Shown: one piece after another, positions 18,338 to 30,058 of the stretch
Position numbering within the stretch: position 1 is the stretch's first letter
Layout: every line of letters begins with the position of its first letter
Made by a program: the position numbers and the translations under genes
NCBI GenBank assembly: GCA_030789695.1
Contig: CM061139.1
Span: 6,959,878 to 7,023,877, forward strand
Source of the DNA: Scilla litardierei
Taxonomy: Eukaryota > Streptophyta > Magnoliopsida > Asparagales > Asparagaceae
Direction of reading: 5' to 3'
DNA: 64,000 bases
Notes under the pieces: generated by a model
Database searches by the model: none
Seen by the model: only the letters and a program-made list of their open reading frames with translations
What the model was told of the DNA's origin: nothing

Positions 18338-20078
18338 TGTTGAATATTGGACTCCCCGGATTTGGTTTTGGATGATGAGCAAACATAAATAATTCATGAA
18401 CTAACAATTTGTGAGCGCAGTATTGGAGATCGTCGCCAATTTCACGAGAATATTCAAAGCGACATCTCAACACTTCCAAAAGCTCGTATTCAAGCCTAAA
18501 GCTTCGTTGAAGCTCCTGCAACGCTTTGGAAGTAATGAAGATTCAATCGAAGCTCTCAAAGACCGTTTATTAAGGTTTTATTTATAGTCTTTTAGTTTCG
18601 ATTGATAGAATGTTAAGCCTTGAGTATATCTTACGTTTCTATCTTCATTACGCTCATTTCGTAGCTCTAGGATTCTTGCACAAGTTCACTCTAACTTCCT
18701 CGAAGCGTCGCGCTTCGATTCGGACCTTGTTGTGCATGTTAGTTGGTACAAGAACAAGTACTGACCGACTAGATGGTGATCTAGTCGGTCGGCCACTGTT
18801 CTTGGACCGACTAGTTTCTGTCAGTTAATTTCTTGGACTTTACTGTTTACAGTTAGTCGGTCTACGTTGACTCACCGACCGACTAGTTTGTGAACTAGTC
18901 GGTCAGTGATGCTTCTTTGACCGACTAGTTGTGACTTACTGTTCACTCTAAAATTCTCCTAAGCTACTGTTTACCGTTAGTCGGTCTAAGAACGTTTGAT
19001 GACCGACTAGTTGACAATCTAGTCGGTCAACTTTTGTTCTTGGACCGACTAAGTCAACTTGCCTTCAGACTATGTTGTTTTGCCTCTTAGTCGGTCTACG
19101 TTCATTGGATGACCGACTAGTTGTGAAACTAGTCGGTCAGAAAGTGTTCTTGGACCGACTAGTTTTCTAGGTCTGAAATTCTATCTCTTCTCAGATCTGC
19201 TCTTAGTCGGTCCATGCTGTTTGACTGACCGACTAGTTGATGAACTAGTCGGTCAGTGATTGTTCTTTGACCGACTAATTCTCACAGATTTCTATCCGTT
19301 GGAGAATGACCTAACTTGTCTTTATGGGACCCTATAAATACGAACCTAGGTCATTTCTATCTTCAACAGAGCTGCCATTAAGAGATTCATTGAGTTCTAA
19401 AGAGATAGCTATTCTCCCTCCAATCTAAAGCTCTCTTCCTCACAAGAAACCGATTCTCTCTCATTTCTAGATCTAGAGAGAAGCTTTTTCTTGGTGAGCT
19501 CTTCAAGCTATTGCTTGATCCAAGTCTCCAACTCTTCCCTAGGCACCCATTGCTGCTCATTTCCTTGGTGCTAGGGCTTGGTGACTTCATCTTCCTCAAA
19601 TCCTTCATTCCACCTATTGGGTAAGAAAAACTCAAGGTATAGGATTTTGTGGTAAGAGTATTTATTTCATTTAAACTCTTTATATTGCTTATTGGCTCTC
19701 TCGGTTGTGAGAGAAGTTTGTGATCCCGGGTTGTGGGATTCACTTTGCCATTGCATGTATGATTTGATCTTGTGAAGGTTTTTCACAAGATATTCATAGT
19801 GGAAATCTTGAGTTAGGGTTTCTAACTCAAGTATCCGGAGGGGATCCGGGTGGTTGGGACGTAGGATCACCGGGAACAAGTCGGGGAGACTTGGGTGGAT
19901 CCGAACCCATTAACATCGTTTGTTTGCTTTGTTAATTTCATTGTTGTCATTCAATTTAAGCTTCCGCAAATTGATTTGGTGGTTGTTTGCAATTTAATTT
20001 GGAATTATACGCCTTATTATTTTAAAGTACTATTCACCCCCCCTCTAGTACTTGTGCAGTAGCTGGTAGGGCATTACA
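18338..20078 (+). repeat. Second solo Sirevirus LTR, with target-site duplication
   Basis: 1741 bp, TGTTGAATATTGG...GGGCATTACA, flanked by CGAAT at 18333-18337 and 20079-20083. It is more different from the copies at 3523 and 10307 than they are from each other, and has a shorter poly-C run (20037-20044). The palindrome array (about 18770-19280) and TATA box (about 19331) are kept. Confidence 0.9.
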
Positions 20079-20308
20079 CGAATGTGTCGATTAGTCCATA
20101 CGGGGCTAACCACAGTGCCGACTAGTTCATACGGGACTAACGTTTTAATGAAGTTTTTTTTGGGCTCTACTCCTTGAAGACTAGCCATAGTGCTCTACTT
20201 CATGCGAGATTAGCCAAGTCATTGTGCTCTACTCTACGGAGATTAGCCAATGTACTTATGACGTTGTGCTCTACTCTACGGAGATTAGCCAATGTATTTT
20301 GAATTTTT
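20079..20308. repeat. Short imperfect tandem repeats upstream of the second Copia element
   Basis: Repeated words GTGCTCTACTCTACGGAGAT followed by TAGCCAATGTA occur twice, near 20222 and 20266, with a decayed copy before them. CCATACGGGGCTAAC and CATACGGGACTAAC form another pair near 20097 and 20132. No coding potential. Confidence 0.55.
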
Positions 20309-20820
20309 GAAAAATACGTTTTTCAAAAACGATTTTCCGCTGCAAAGTACTATAAGAGTACTAACATTTGATAAAGTGAGGGAGAAATATTGAAAGTTAC
20401 TCTAGATGGTGATTGGAAACATAGTGACCTTTCCGACTCTAGAGTAACATCTTCAATATTTTTCGAAAGTAACTTATCAAATTATGAATATCATTCCAAG
20501 TGAGAGTTGATTTTAGAACTATCCATATGGGATATTCTATTGTCATTTCAAGTGGGAATTATATCTGAAAAATACGTTTTCAAACTCGTTTTCCACTGCT
20601 AGTACTATAAGAGTACTATTGTTTGATAAGTGATAGGGGAATATTGAAGGTTGTTCTAGATGGTGATTGGAATCATAGAGACCTTTTCGATTCTAGAACA
20701 ACATCTTCAATATTTTCGAAAGTAACTTATCAAATATAATATAATTCCAAGTGGGATTTGAATTTTTAGAACTATCCAAATGGGATACTCTATTATCATT
20801 TCAAGTGGGAGTTATATTTT
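20309..20820 (+). repeat. Tandem duplication of about 258 bp carrying a conserved hairpin
   Basis: Unit 1 is 20309-20566 and unit 2 is 20567-20820. Each has a long hairpin: outer stem AATATTGAA/TTCAATATT, a small internal loop (one base opposite ATC), and an 11-bp inner stem. The inner stem is GTTACTCTAGA/TCTAGAGTAAC in unit 1 (20386-20460) and GTTGTTCTAGA/TCTAGAACAAC in unit 2 (20640-20714). Two base pairs differ between the units and both changes are compensated. The block lies just upstream of the Copia gag and is probably its leader. Confidence 0.8.
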
Positions 20821-20888
20821 AAGAATTTTTATGCAATGTTTTGATCGAACCTTCGGTTTTGTGTCTTTTGCAGAATTTTAAAAGTAAA

Positions 20889-21812
20889 ATGTCTTCCGCT
20901 TCAAAGAATATCGTCGCTGAGTTAAACAAAGGTGAAAAACTCAACGGCGATAATTACAAACTTTGGTCCATTAAGATACAATACGTTTTAGAGGAGCAAG
21001 AAGTGCTCGAAACTCTAAAGAACGTAATGATTGAACCCGAGTTGGGCACTACGGCCCAACACAGACGAGACATGGAAGCTTTTGATGCTTGGTCTCGGAA
21101 GAATAAGATAGCGCGCATTACGTTATTAAGCAGTATGGCTGATGACATAATGCGCATCTTCCGAGAATATGACCTAGCCATGGACATATGGTCCAAGCTA
21201 GAGGAGAAGTTCGGTGGCACATCGGTGTCCAAACTTCGCGCCTTAACTATACGGTTCGATACATATAAGAAACGTCCAGATCATTCCATGGGGAAACATC
21301 TGCGACATATGGCGAACCTTATCTCGGAGTTAAAGGATGCAGGTCATGTGCTCACTGATGAGCAACAAATCCAAGCAGTCATACGTTCCCTACCAAATGG
21401 GTGGGATCAAATGAAGATGCATCTCACTCACAATGAGAGCATCAAGACCTTCAACGACGTTTCCAAGCACCTCGAATTAGAGGAAGAGCGGCTTGCGGCT
21501 GCCAAGCCAAGTGCAGAAGTGCACATGGTTGCTAGTTCCTCACACGGGGGAAAGAAACGTAAAGATCGTTCGAAGTCTTCTAATGAACGTAATAAGCAAC
21601 CTGAGTCTACCAAGGAACCCAAACATAAGGGTGGGCACAAGAAATGGCACAAGAAGAAAGACTTGAAAAGGATCAAGTGCTTCAAGTGCAACAAACTCGG
21701 TCACTATGCTCGTTCGTGTACGAGTGGAAGTGACGAGGTAACTTTTAATACTAGTTACATATGTGTTTCTAGTTCAATATTTCTTGTGGAATCTAAATCC
21801 ATTATGGGATAA
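20889..21812 (+). pseudogene. gag: Gag of the second Copia element
   Basis: About 307 codons from the ATG at 20889 to a stop just before the protease. The frame is open further up, but no better ATG exists. A UBN2-type gag domain is visible (L-N-G-D-N-Y-K-L-W near the start, Y-D-L-A-M-D-I-W-S-K-L-E-E-K-F, R-S-L-P-N-G-W-D). A Lys/Arg-rich linker and a CCHC zinc knuckle C-F-K-C-N-K-L-G-H-Y-A-R-S-C follow. In intact elements gag and pol share one frame; here a frameshift at about 21800 ends gag before the protease motif. The leader contains TTTTGCAG just upstream, possibly a splice acceptor. Confidence 0.85.
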
Positions 21813-24634
21813 TTGATTCAGGTGCCACCGACCACATAGCAAAGGACAGACGGTCCTTCGTGGAGTATCACCGGATACACCATGAAATGAAGTGGATCGA
21901 TGTAGGAAACAACTCACGTGTTGTAGAGAAAGGCGTTGGGAATTGCAAGCTAGACTTGGACAACGGCCACACTCTCCTACTTTATGATGTTCTCTTCATT
22001 CTATATATTCAAAGGAATATTAATACTGTGGTCAATTTAATGGGTCTTGGCTATAGTTGGTTCCTTCATGATTGTAATATGGACCTATTTTGTAATAATT
22101 CCTTTATTGGAACTGGGTTTGTATTTCAAAGGATTTATTGTAATAAGTACAATGTATTTCCTCATGTAATGAAAATTTCCTTGTGACAAATTCTTTGACT
22201 AATGAGTCTAATATAATTTGTTGGCACGCAAGGCTTGGTCATATTGGACCAATGCGTATAGATAGACTTGCCAAACGTGGCCTTCTATCCAATGTTTCAA
22301 ATGTTGAAATGTCGACCTGCGAACATTTCCTTGTGAGGAAATCTTGTCGCAAGCCGTTTGGAACCGGCACAAGGGCCGAGGTTCCAATACAGCTTATCCA
22401 TTCGGACATATGTGGTCCGATGAATGTCAAGACAAGACGCGGGAAGTCCTATTTCATCACTTTTATTGATGATTTCACCCGATTCGGTCATATCTATTTG
22501 ATATCCCATAAAAAGTGAAAGCACTAAACCTGCTTTAAAAACTATATGAGTTTAGTGGAGAATCAATTAGATCGCAAGATTAAGGTCATGCGAACCGATA
22601 GGGGCGGTGATATCAATCAACAAAGTTTAAAGGAACTTTGTGATGAAAAAGGCATAGTACATCAGGTAACTATGCCTTATACTCCTCAACAAATTGGTGT
22701 TACAGAAAGGAGAAATAGGACTTTAATGAAAATTGGTCCGATCAATCATGGCGCAAGCTAACTTGCCAATCACCTTTTGGGGTGATGCATTATTGACGGC
22801 CGCTTTCATTTTGAACCGCGTACCCTCGAAATCAGTTAGCTCCACTCCTTATGAGTTGTGGAACCAAAGGTCTCCTCACTTAAACATTTTGAAACCTTGG
22901 GGTTGTGCATCCTACGCACATATTTCCTCCCATAAGTATGGCAAACTTGGGCCAAAGGGAAGGAAATGTATCTTTATACGATACGCAGAAAACTCCAAAG
23001 GTTATGTTTTATGTTAGTCAGGAAGACAATGGTGAGCTAATTGAGTTTGAGTCGAGGGATGTCACTTTCTTGGAAAAACAAGTTTCCAAGACAGGGCGAG
23101 ATAAGTCAGGACTTATCTCTATTTGAGATTTATGATCAAGAAGGATTACCTCATTCGAGTGGGAGAATTCTTGGTGAAAACGAAAATACGTTTCAACCTT
23201 CACCAATGGATTATACGAATGAAGATTATCCTATTCCATACGGGAATAATGATCCAAGTGGGAGCAATTCTAACGACATTCCAAGTGGGAGTGATATTAG
23301 AATTGATCTAAATTCGAGTCAACAAGGACTTGAAGAATCTCAAATACAACGTAGTAGTCGTACAAGGTTGGCTCCTCTAAGATTTGAGGATGAATTTCCG
23401 CAAACCTTTATGACTTTACTACAAGATGATGACAAGCCTGCTACTTTCAAACAGGCCGCATCATGCCATGCGAAAGACAAATGGATGGAAGCGATGAAGG
23501 AGGAATTGAAATCCATGAAAGTTAACCAAGTCTGGGACTTAGTTAACTTACCCAGAGGACATAGAGCAATTGGGAACAAATGGGTTCTCAAGATCAAGCA
23601 TAAGGCTGATGGCTCTATTGACAGATATAAAGCTCGCCTTGTCGCGAAAGGTTTTACGCAACAGGAAGGGATAGACTACGAAGAGACCTTCTCACCTGTT
23701 GTGCGTTTTACCTTGATTCGCATGATTCTGGCAATAGTAGCTTGCTTATACCTCGAATTACATCAGATGGATGTAAAGACTGCCTTTCTCAATGGAAAAT
23801 TGGACGAGGAAATCTATATGGAACAACCAACAGGGTTTGTAAAAGAAGGAAACGAACATAAGGTTTGTAAACTTCGTAAATCCATATATGGTCTTAAATA
23901 ATCCTCGAGGCAATGGTATATACAATTTCAAGAAGTTGTCTTATCAAATGGATTTTCCATGCCTGATGAAGATAACTACGTATATATCAAGAGGATTAAA
24001 AGTAAGCATGTTATTATGTCTCTATATGTAGATGACATTTTAATAACCAGAAATGACAAGGGCTTTGTGATGGATATCAAGGCTTGACTTTCATCAGTTT
24101 TGAGATGAAAGACATGGGGAAGCCACATATATCCTTGGAATTAAGATTTCAAGGAATCGTTCGAAGAAACTTCTTTCTCTTTCACAAGAGACTTATTTAA
24201 AGAAGGTTCTAGAACGATTTAATATGCAGGACTGCAAGTCCATTGATATTCATATAAGCATATGCGATAATTTATATCTGGAATCGTGTCCAAAGAACCA
24301 AAAGGATAAGGAAATTATGGAAAAAGTTCCATATTCCAGTGCAGTTGATAGTCTTATGTACGCTATGGTGTGTACGAGACCGGACATCTGTTTTGCCGTT
24401 GGAAATGGTAAGCTGTTACCAATCCAACCCAGGGCAAGAACACTGGAAAGCGGTTAAGAGGATAATGCAGTATCTTAAAGGAACTGCAGATTTGCAAAAG
24501 ACTATGATAAAACCAAGAAGGTAGACATAAGGTACATATCTACGCATGAGATGATAGAGGATCAGCTTACGAAAGCGATCCCCAGAAATGTGTTTTATAA
24601 ACACTTATCATCCCAAGGATTGCGTATGAGCTGA
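21805..24634 (+). pseudogene. pol: Decayed Copia pol (protease, integrase, RT, RNase H remnant)
   Basis: Protease motif D-S-G-A-T-D-H near 21812. Integrase follows: a zinc-binding region W-H-A-R-L-G-H whose C-x-x-C reads C-E-H-F (one Cys lost), then catalytic-core blocks H-S-D-I-C-G-P, R-T-D-R-G-G-D and T-E-R-R-N-R-T. Frame breaks lie near 22515, 22750 and 23015. RT starts near 23450 with N-K-W-V-L-K-I-K and Q-M-D-V-K-T-A-F-L-N-G. A stop at 23899-23901 splits it before Y-V-D-D-I-L-I (near 24017). Most of RNase H is missing: the sequence jumps from T-R-P-D-I-C-F-A-V-G (24380) to the pol C-terminus E-D-Q-L-T-K-A-I-P (24560-24634). At least six lesions; not functional. Confidence 0.85.
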
Positions 24635-25690
24635 GTTGTACCAATATATATTCCCATGTCTAAGAAAGATCAAATTTAATAAAAGAATAAGTTCTTTTTC
24701 AAACATTGCATATGAATTTCTTAAGAAATGTTTGTGTACATTTTTTGAAATCTCAGCTGAATTGTGTGTATGTCGGACAGATAAAGGTTGGCTCTCTCAC
24801 ATGAACAACCGCCTTATCTTATCAGATGGATAAGATAGAGATGAGACTAGTTTAAAGTCAAAAATCATTAGACGAATGATTTAGAGTCATGACTTAAACA
24901 AGATAGTCGAATGAAAGATCTGCATCATATGGATGCTTACAAAAAATCTGAGATCTGTATCACAAGGATATTTGAAAGAGATCTCGTAGGATTTTTTTTA
25001 AAATCCTATCTGTCTTATGCAGGATGAGAGTCCGTGAATATTTCACGAGCAGTAAAGGGACTCAAAAAGATAGGCACTGTGGTGTCTGATCTTTTCATTC
25101 GTACAACATCATTAAGACATACTCTCCCTGGGAAAGGAGTGATATTGTAATACGTGTTCATACCACGTATGCATTTCGACCACTGAGTTAGTAGCAATAG
25201 TGTTTGCTATTATGTGAGACTCAAAGGCCATACGGGTCTTAACTCTTACCCTCAAGGACTCCAATTGGTTCCTTTAGATTTGACGAGATGATCGCTATCT
25301 TAGCGTGTTACTTATGGGCTATGATAATTCGGCTCGGCGGGGCACGTTAGAAAAGCGAATCAAGTCAAGATCAGAAGGTTCGCAAGAAGAGGAAGATTGA
25401 TTTCATATTCACATTTGGACTTTAATGATTCAAAGCTGGCCAGCCAATTATGATCCAGATGGGATTCAATTGTTGAATATAAAGTATAAGAAATGTGAAG
25501 AAATAATCTAGGGTAAAGCATGCGTTGAACTACTCAACTTTGCACCTTCGAGGTCGTTGTGTATCTCTAACAAGTGCACAACAACAGACTCTACGCGCAG
25601 GACGGTCGCACGGTCTATTTCTCGGTATGATAGATGAAAGAACTAAGAGAAAGACGTTCTCTTACAATCCCCTCAAGTGTGAGTGGGAGA
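24635..25690 (+). other. 3' untranslated region of the second Copia element
   Basis: About 1 kb with no supported gene. It ends in a purine-rich GTGTGAGTGGGAGA (25677-25690) directly before the LTR, the expected plus-strand primer. Short open frames here are non-conserved. Confidence 0.6.
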
Positions 25691-26288
25691 TGTTGGATAT
25701 GGAAGACGTTTGTACACCCTTGTGGGGGATGTACGAGGGAATACGGACCTCGAACGTCGCGTACACGAAGTCATGTGCAAAGGGAATATGTTCCCTTGCG
25801 GAGAGGATCTCTGGATGAGCGGGAAAGTCGCATTATATATGCATAAGTGCATGCGACATATGGCTAATAAAGGGGGAATATCTTAAGCTTATGTTGTACC
25901 ATGCATATGGTACAACTTAAGCTTATAATGTGCCGTGTATCATGGTACACCTTAATTAAGTTGTTCCAAAGGAACAACTTACCCTAAAATAACTACCTTG
26001 GGGGCTATAAATAAGACCCAAGGGTAGCCATTTTCCTTACACCTTTTGCATGAAATTCATGCATGCATCTTCATCCTAGCGAAGCTCTGTAGAAATCCTT
26101 TCTCTCCCTCTCATCCAAGTTCTTAATCTAAAGTAGAGATTTAGATTGTGGATTAGTAGCCTTACTCCGTTCGTGAGAAGACTCGATCCGTCGTGGCGAA
26201 TCCGAAGGCGAAGTTCGTAGACTACCGTGCCGCATACGCAAGCGTAAGTCTAAACTTCATATTATCGATCCTAAATCTGTTTTGGACA
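25691..26288 (+). repeat. 3' LTR of the second Copia element
   Basis: It begins TGTTGGATATGG after the polypurine tract and probably ends at GGACA (26288), where sequence related to the C-element env-like gene starts. TATAAATA at 26006-26013 is enclosed by inverted arms CTACCTTGGG (25993-26002) and CCCAAGGGTAG (26017-26027). A second inverted repeat, GTACCATGCATATGGTAC, is near 25898. No matching 5' LTR was found upstream of gag. Confidence 0.65.
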
Positions 26289-26668
26289 GGATCCTTCACC
26301 TCCATCACCTCCTCAACGATCATCACCTCCCGCCACCACCGCTTCCATTCCCGCTTCTACATCTCCACACACACTATTTCTGACCCACCACCTCTACCAC
26401 CCTTCACTTCCATCACCGCATACACTCGCCGCAAGAAATTACCGGTGCACTCGAGCTCACTTCCCTCACCTATTTCATTGGCCACCGTATCCATCCCACT
26501 TACCATTATCACCGACACTCCACCCATCGTTTGCACCACCACCGCACCCATCCATCCACCATCTCCACCCCTTTCTCCACTTCTCCGTACACCCATCACC
26601 TCTCCCGCCCACACCCCCCTCCTCTTTCGAGGAGGACGAGGACACTTCCTCTCCTGCATTTTGATTTC
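26289..26668 (+). pseudogene. C-terminal remnant of an Athila env-like gene (C1)
   Basis: The Pro/Thr/Ser-rich C-terminal part of the env-like frame found intact in order at 34565-35100 on the other strand. Shared blocks include T-D-T-P-P-I-V, P-P-S-P-P-L-S-P-L-L-R-T and an acidic Glu/Asp end before the stop near 26668. The acidic end lies in a different frame from the preceding block, so there is a frameshift near 26615. The N-terminal part is missing because the Copia LTR abuts it. Confidence 0.7.
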
Positions 26669-27110
26669 TTTCTTTTTCTTTTCCGATCTCCCCCCTAGTA
26701 TATTTCTGCATCACCATGATCATATCATATTGCTAGCATTGTCATGTTCAGCTTGGGGGAAATCGATTTTTGTGCATTTTTTCGTGTGATGTCTTTGTCG
26801 TGTGCTTGTTTATATGTGTCATTTGGATGTGTTTTTATATCTTTTATTTGTGTGTTTGTGTTCGTTGGATGTGTTTTTCACGTTTTTCACATTTTTTTGT
26901 CAGTGCGTACCTCCCCCATTTTCTTTGCCCTCATGTATTTACTACTATTGCATTGAGGGCAATGCAAGTTTCAGCTTGGGGAGTCGCACTTTGTACGTCA
27001 GTTTTGTCTTTTTCGCCGTTTTGAGTCGTTTTCATCGTATTTTATTTTTCTTCTTATCTTTTTATTCTCCCTCACCTAGAGATGACCCCACATGATGAAT
27101 TGCCACATAA

Positions 27111-27111
<1 letters not shown>

Positions 27112-27141
<30 letters not shown>
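27112..27141. repeat. (CA)n microsatellite
   Basis: About 15 uninterrupted CA units. The same site in the C element carries (GT)n at 34061-34097 on the other strand, so the microsatellite predates the split of the two copies. Confidence 0.95.
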
Positions 27142-27144
<3 letters not shown>

Positions 27145-27376
27145 CCTAGCTACGATAATCACTTTCACTAACCCTAGGAAGCCGAGTCCTATTGCATTTC
27201 ATGCTTCGTGGGTTCACTTTGCTTTTATGTGAGTCGTGTGTCGTGACTAGCTAGTTGGTGTGCTTCTACTTTGTGATTTTGATTTATATACATGTCCTTG
27301 GTTGACCCCTAGACTATCATGCTTCAATTTTGAATATGTGGTATTTTGCCTCTACTGTCTGCTTCTCTATGCATGA

Positions 27377-27406
27377 CATACATACATACATACATACATA
27401 CATACA
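27377..27406. repeat. (ACAT)n microsatellite
   Basis: About seven ACAT units, followed by a T-rich stretch and a shorter ACAT run near 27444. Confidence 0.9.
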
Positions 27407-28368
27407 TTTTTTTTGTTTTTTTTGACAACCCAGAAAAATCCCCAACATACATACATACATATGCTCTAATTCACATGTATATATATATAGTATGATTCAA
27501 TTCACATGTGTCGGGACTCTACAAATAGGACTAGGATAACCCATTTAGCTTATGCTCTAATTCGCGAGAAAAAATTTCTTTTGCCCAAGTGTTTAGAATT
27601 CGATTTCTTTTTTGTTTTACTTGGTGCAAATCCACTCACCGTGTACCGTTCTCCCACTTGGGAGAGTACACAAGTATATAGCCAAAAATCCAAAAGCCCA
27701 AAAAGAAAAAAAGAGAGAAGAAAAATCCGAAAAGAAAAAATGTATACCCAAAGCCCAAAAAAATACAAATACCCAAAACCCAAAAAATTCCCGTTGTGAA
27801 TATTATTCCTACCCACCGTGAATAAAGGGAAGGCGAAAATTTGCACTGAGTGTTCTACTCCACACCTTCTCAACCTCCCTCGTTTTTGAACACCTTGGCA
27901 TAGGAATTTTCTAGCAATTATCTAGGCTATAGTGTGGTGATTTTCTAGTCCCTAACAGTCGAGTCCCCGACACATGATATGCTTCAATTCTTATACTGTT
28001 CTCATACATGTTTGAGTAATTATTCACCGCTATTTTGAATTGAATCGATATTTGGGTCATTCCTTGGGTATGTGTATATGGAGCTTTATTGCACAATTTA
28101 GATAGTGACACCGTCTGCTAGCTCACGATCACACTCACTCGCACTTCACCGCGTGGGCCCACGACACTTGTATAGACTCATATTCCTTGGTTTAGTGATG
28201 TGTTTTATCACATGCTTGCTTAGTATGGCGTGTTTGATTTTGTTGGCTCTGACGGACGATCTAGGACTTTGATCTCTTTCTGTTTTTCTTCCTTTCTATT
28301 TTTCCTCCGAGCTCCTACTCTCACTCGTCTTCCTCGGGAACGAGGAAGGGTTCAGCTTGGGGGATTTT

Positions 28369-29891
28369 TGATGTGCGTTTATATTTTATATATTCACGCA
28401 CGTCTTATTTGTGATTTTTCGTTGTTTTCCAGTGTTTTGTATCGATTCTCTCGTGATTTTTAGTTTTCTTTCACTTCTTTGTGTTTTTGTGCCAATGCAG
28501 GAGAATGACAGCACTGGGGACATATAAAGAAGATATCATGAGTCCCGGAGCAACGGAAGGTGTCATATGCGATCCCGAGGGCCAAACGTCGAAGAAATCC
28601 ATGTATCAGCCCTCAACCGATGGGGTGGACAGAGCCACCCGATCGGTTGGTGCACGCATATCCGACCCGGACAGGAGAAGAAGTGAAGAGCAGCTCACCC
28701 AATCGGTTCATCGATAGGGTGAAACCGACAGAACTCTCTGTCTTTTTGGAGCTGAATTCCAACCGATCGGGTGACATCTCACCCGATCGGTTCATCTGTA
28801 GCCGAAATCCCCAACTCATGACCCGAAGACTCACCCGGTCGTTCAACTGATTGGGTGGAGTAGCGGAAGAACTGAAGGCCAAAACGACTAGCGGTTCACC
28901 CGATCGGTTCATGTATCGACCGATCAGGTGGCCGTGTTTTCTATATATAGTGACCTAGGTTTCCCAGACGCAGATCCCCATTGTAATTTCTATCTTTTTG
29001 GGATTTTTGACGGCTCGGAATTTATGTTATCTTGTAAGTCTTCTGATTGTTCTGTAACTTTGAGATTACGTTAATACTATTGTTAGTTCTAAATTTCTAT
29101 TACTTGATTTTAATTCCAATGGTTGAATTTTGTTGTGATGATATTTTCACCATGATTTGTGAGTAGTTCCCCAATCTAGGGCATTGGTCCAAACCCCTTC
29201 ATGGGTTCTCCCTAGAACGACCATAAGATTAGGAGTTCGACATGGTTTAGGAATTTAGATGGTTACGCGGGGTGTTTTATTGTCATTGGCAGGAGAAAGA
29301 CCTCCTTTGACCGTCGGGCCAAGGGGAAATAAAACTGATCCCCTAACCACTGCTCACACCCCTAGCATAGACATTGAATCCTAGCGCGTGGGAACGGCAG
29401 GATGAAATGTTGGGAGTAATCGTTGCGAGCTTAGTGCTCCCGGAGTCGGTCGGTGTTAATGGACATGGGAATGCCCAGCGACCGAACCCGGGTAGTCCTA
29501 GCGTATCATCCTGGGCATCGACCGGAATATCGGGCTTATGGGACGCTAGGTATCACTCTTAGAGGTAACGTCTCACCACTAAACCCTAAAATCCAATCGT
29601 ATTCCTATCCGTCGGTCGTAATAGAGAGGGCATATGATAGGGTGAAAACCGAAGTCCTAGGTTCCTTTTTATATCCTACATCCACCGTATTTCTATTTCG
29701 TGACAACCTACCGATTGATCGGGCTAGCTCACCCATCGGGTGATCCGGTTCCTTCTTAACAACAAGCACAACACACGCCTCCCTGAGTTCGACCCCCAAG
29801 CACACTACAACACCGTGCACTTGCGGTTATAAATATTTAAATCTGATATCCCCGATCTCACTGCATATATTGCTAAATCTAGGGGACGTCA
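28369..29891 (+). repeat. LTR of C1 (CCCGATCGGG family)
   Basis: It starts TGATGTGCG after the polypurine tract GCTTGGGGGATTTT and can be followed to about GGGACGTCA at 29891. It aligns in order with the C LTRs at 31320 and 52149: palindrome array (about 28625-28930), TATA-like CTATATATAG (28940), conserved CCCTAGAACG block, and CGTGCACTTGCGG near 29815. The last 60-70 bp differ from the other copies, so the right end is uncertain. Confidence 0.75.
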
Positions 29892-30058
29892 AGGTTCTTC
29901 ATTGAATCTTCTTCATTTTTATTGCAAATCGGTTTAAATTCGGTGATGAACCCAACTTAGAATTAGTTGCATTTGTTCTCGTGACAATTTTACCCAATTG
30001 CTTCTGTGTACTGAAAGCTCCGATGGCAACAGAATTACAGACATTAGAGAAGTCAAAT
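29892..30058. other. Unassigned spacer
   Basis: 167 bp between two LTRs. I see no gene, repeat or motif in it. Confidence 0.5.

Larger units (their letters stand above)
26669..28368 (+). other. 3' untranslated region of C1
   Basis: No gene. It is collinear with the minus-strand 3' region of the C element (34564-32882), including a CA microsatellite, an A/C-rich block and the final polypurine tract. The word CAGCTTGGGG occurs at about 26752, 26972 and 28352; the last precedes the LTR. Microsatellites: (CA)n at 27112-27141 and (ACAT)n at 27377-27406. Confidence 0.7.

Noticed and set aside
17705..18392. Several overlapping long open frames on both strands
   Set aside because: They come from the GGCC-rich block, which lacks stop codons in all frames. 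The peptides are low-complexity and frame-interchangeable.
26193..26789. A 198-codon plus-strand frame as one gene
   Set aside because: Its first third is Copia LTR sequence and its remainder is the env-like C-terminal remnant of C1; the fusion is accidental.
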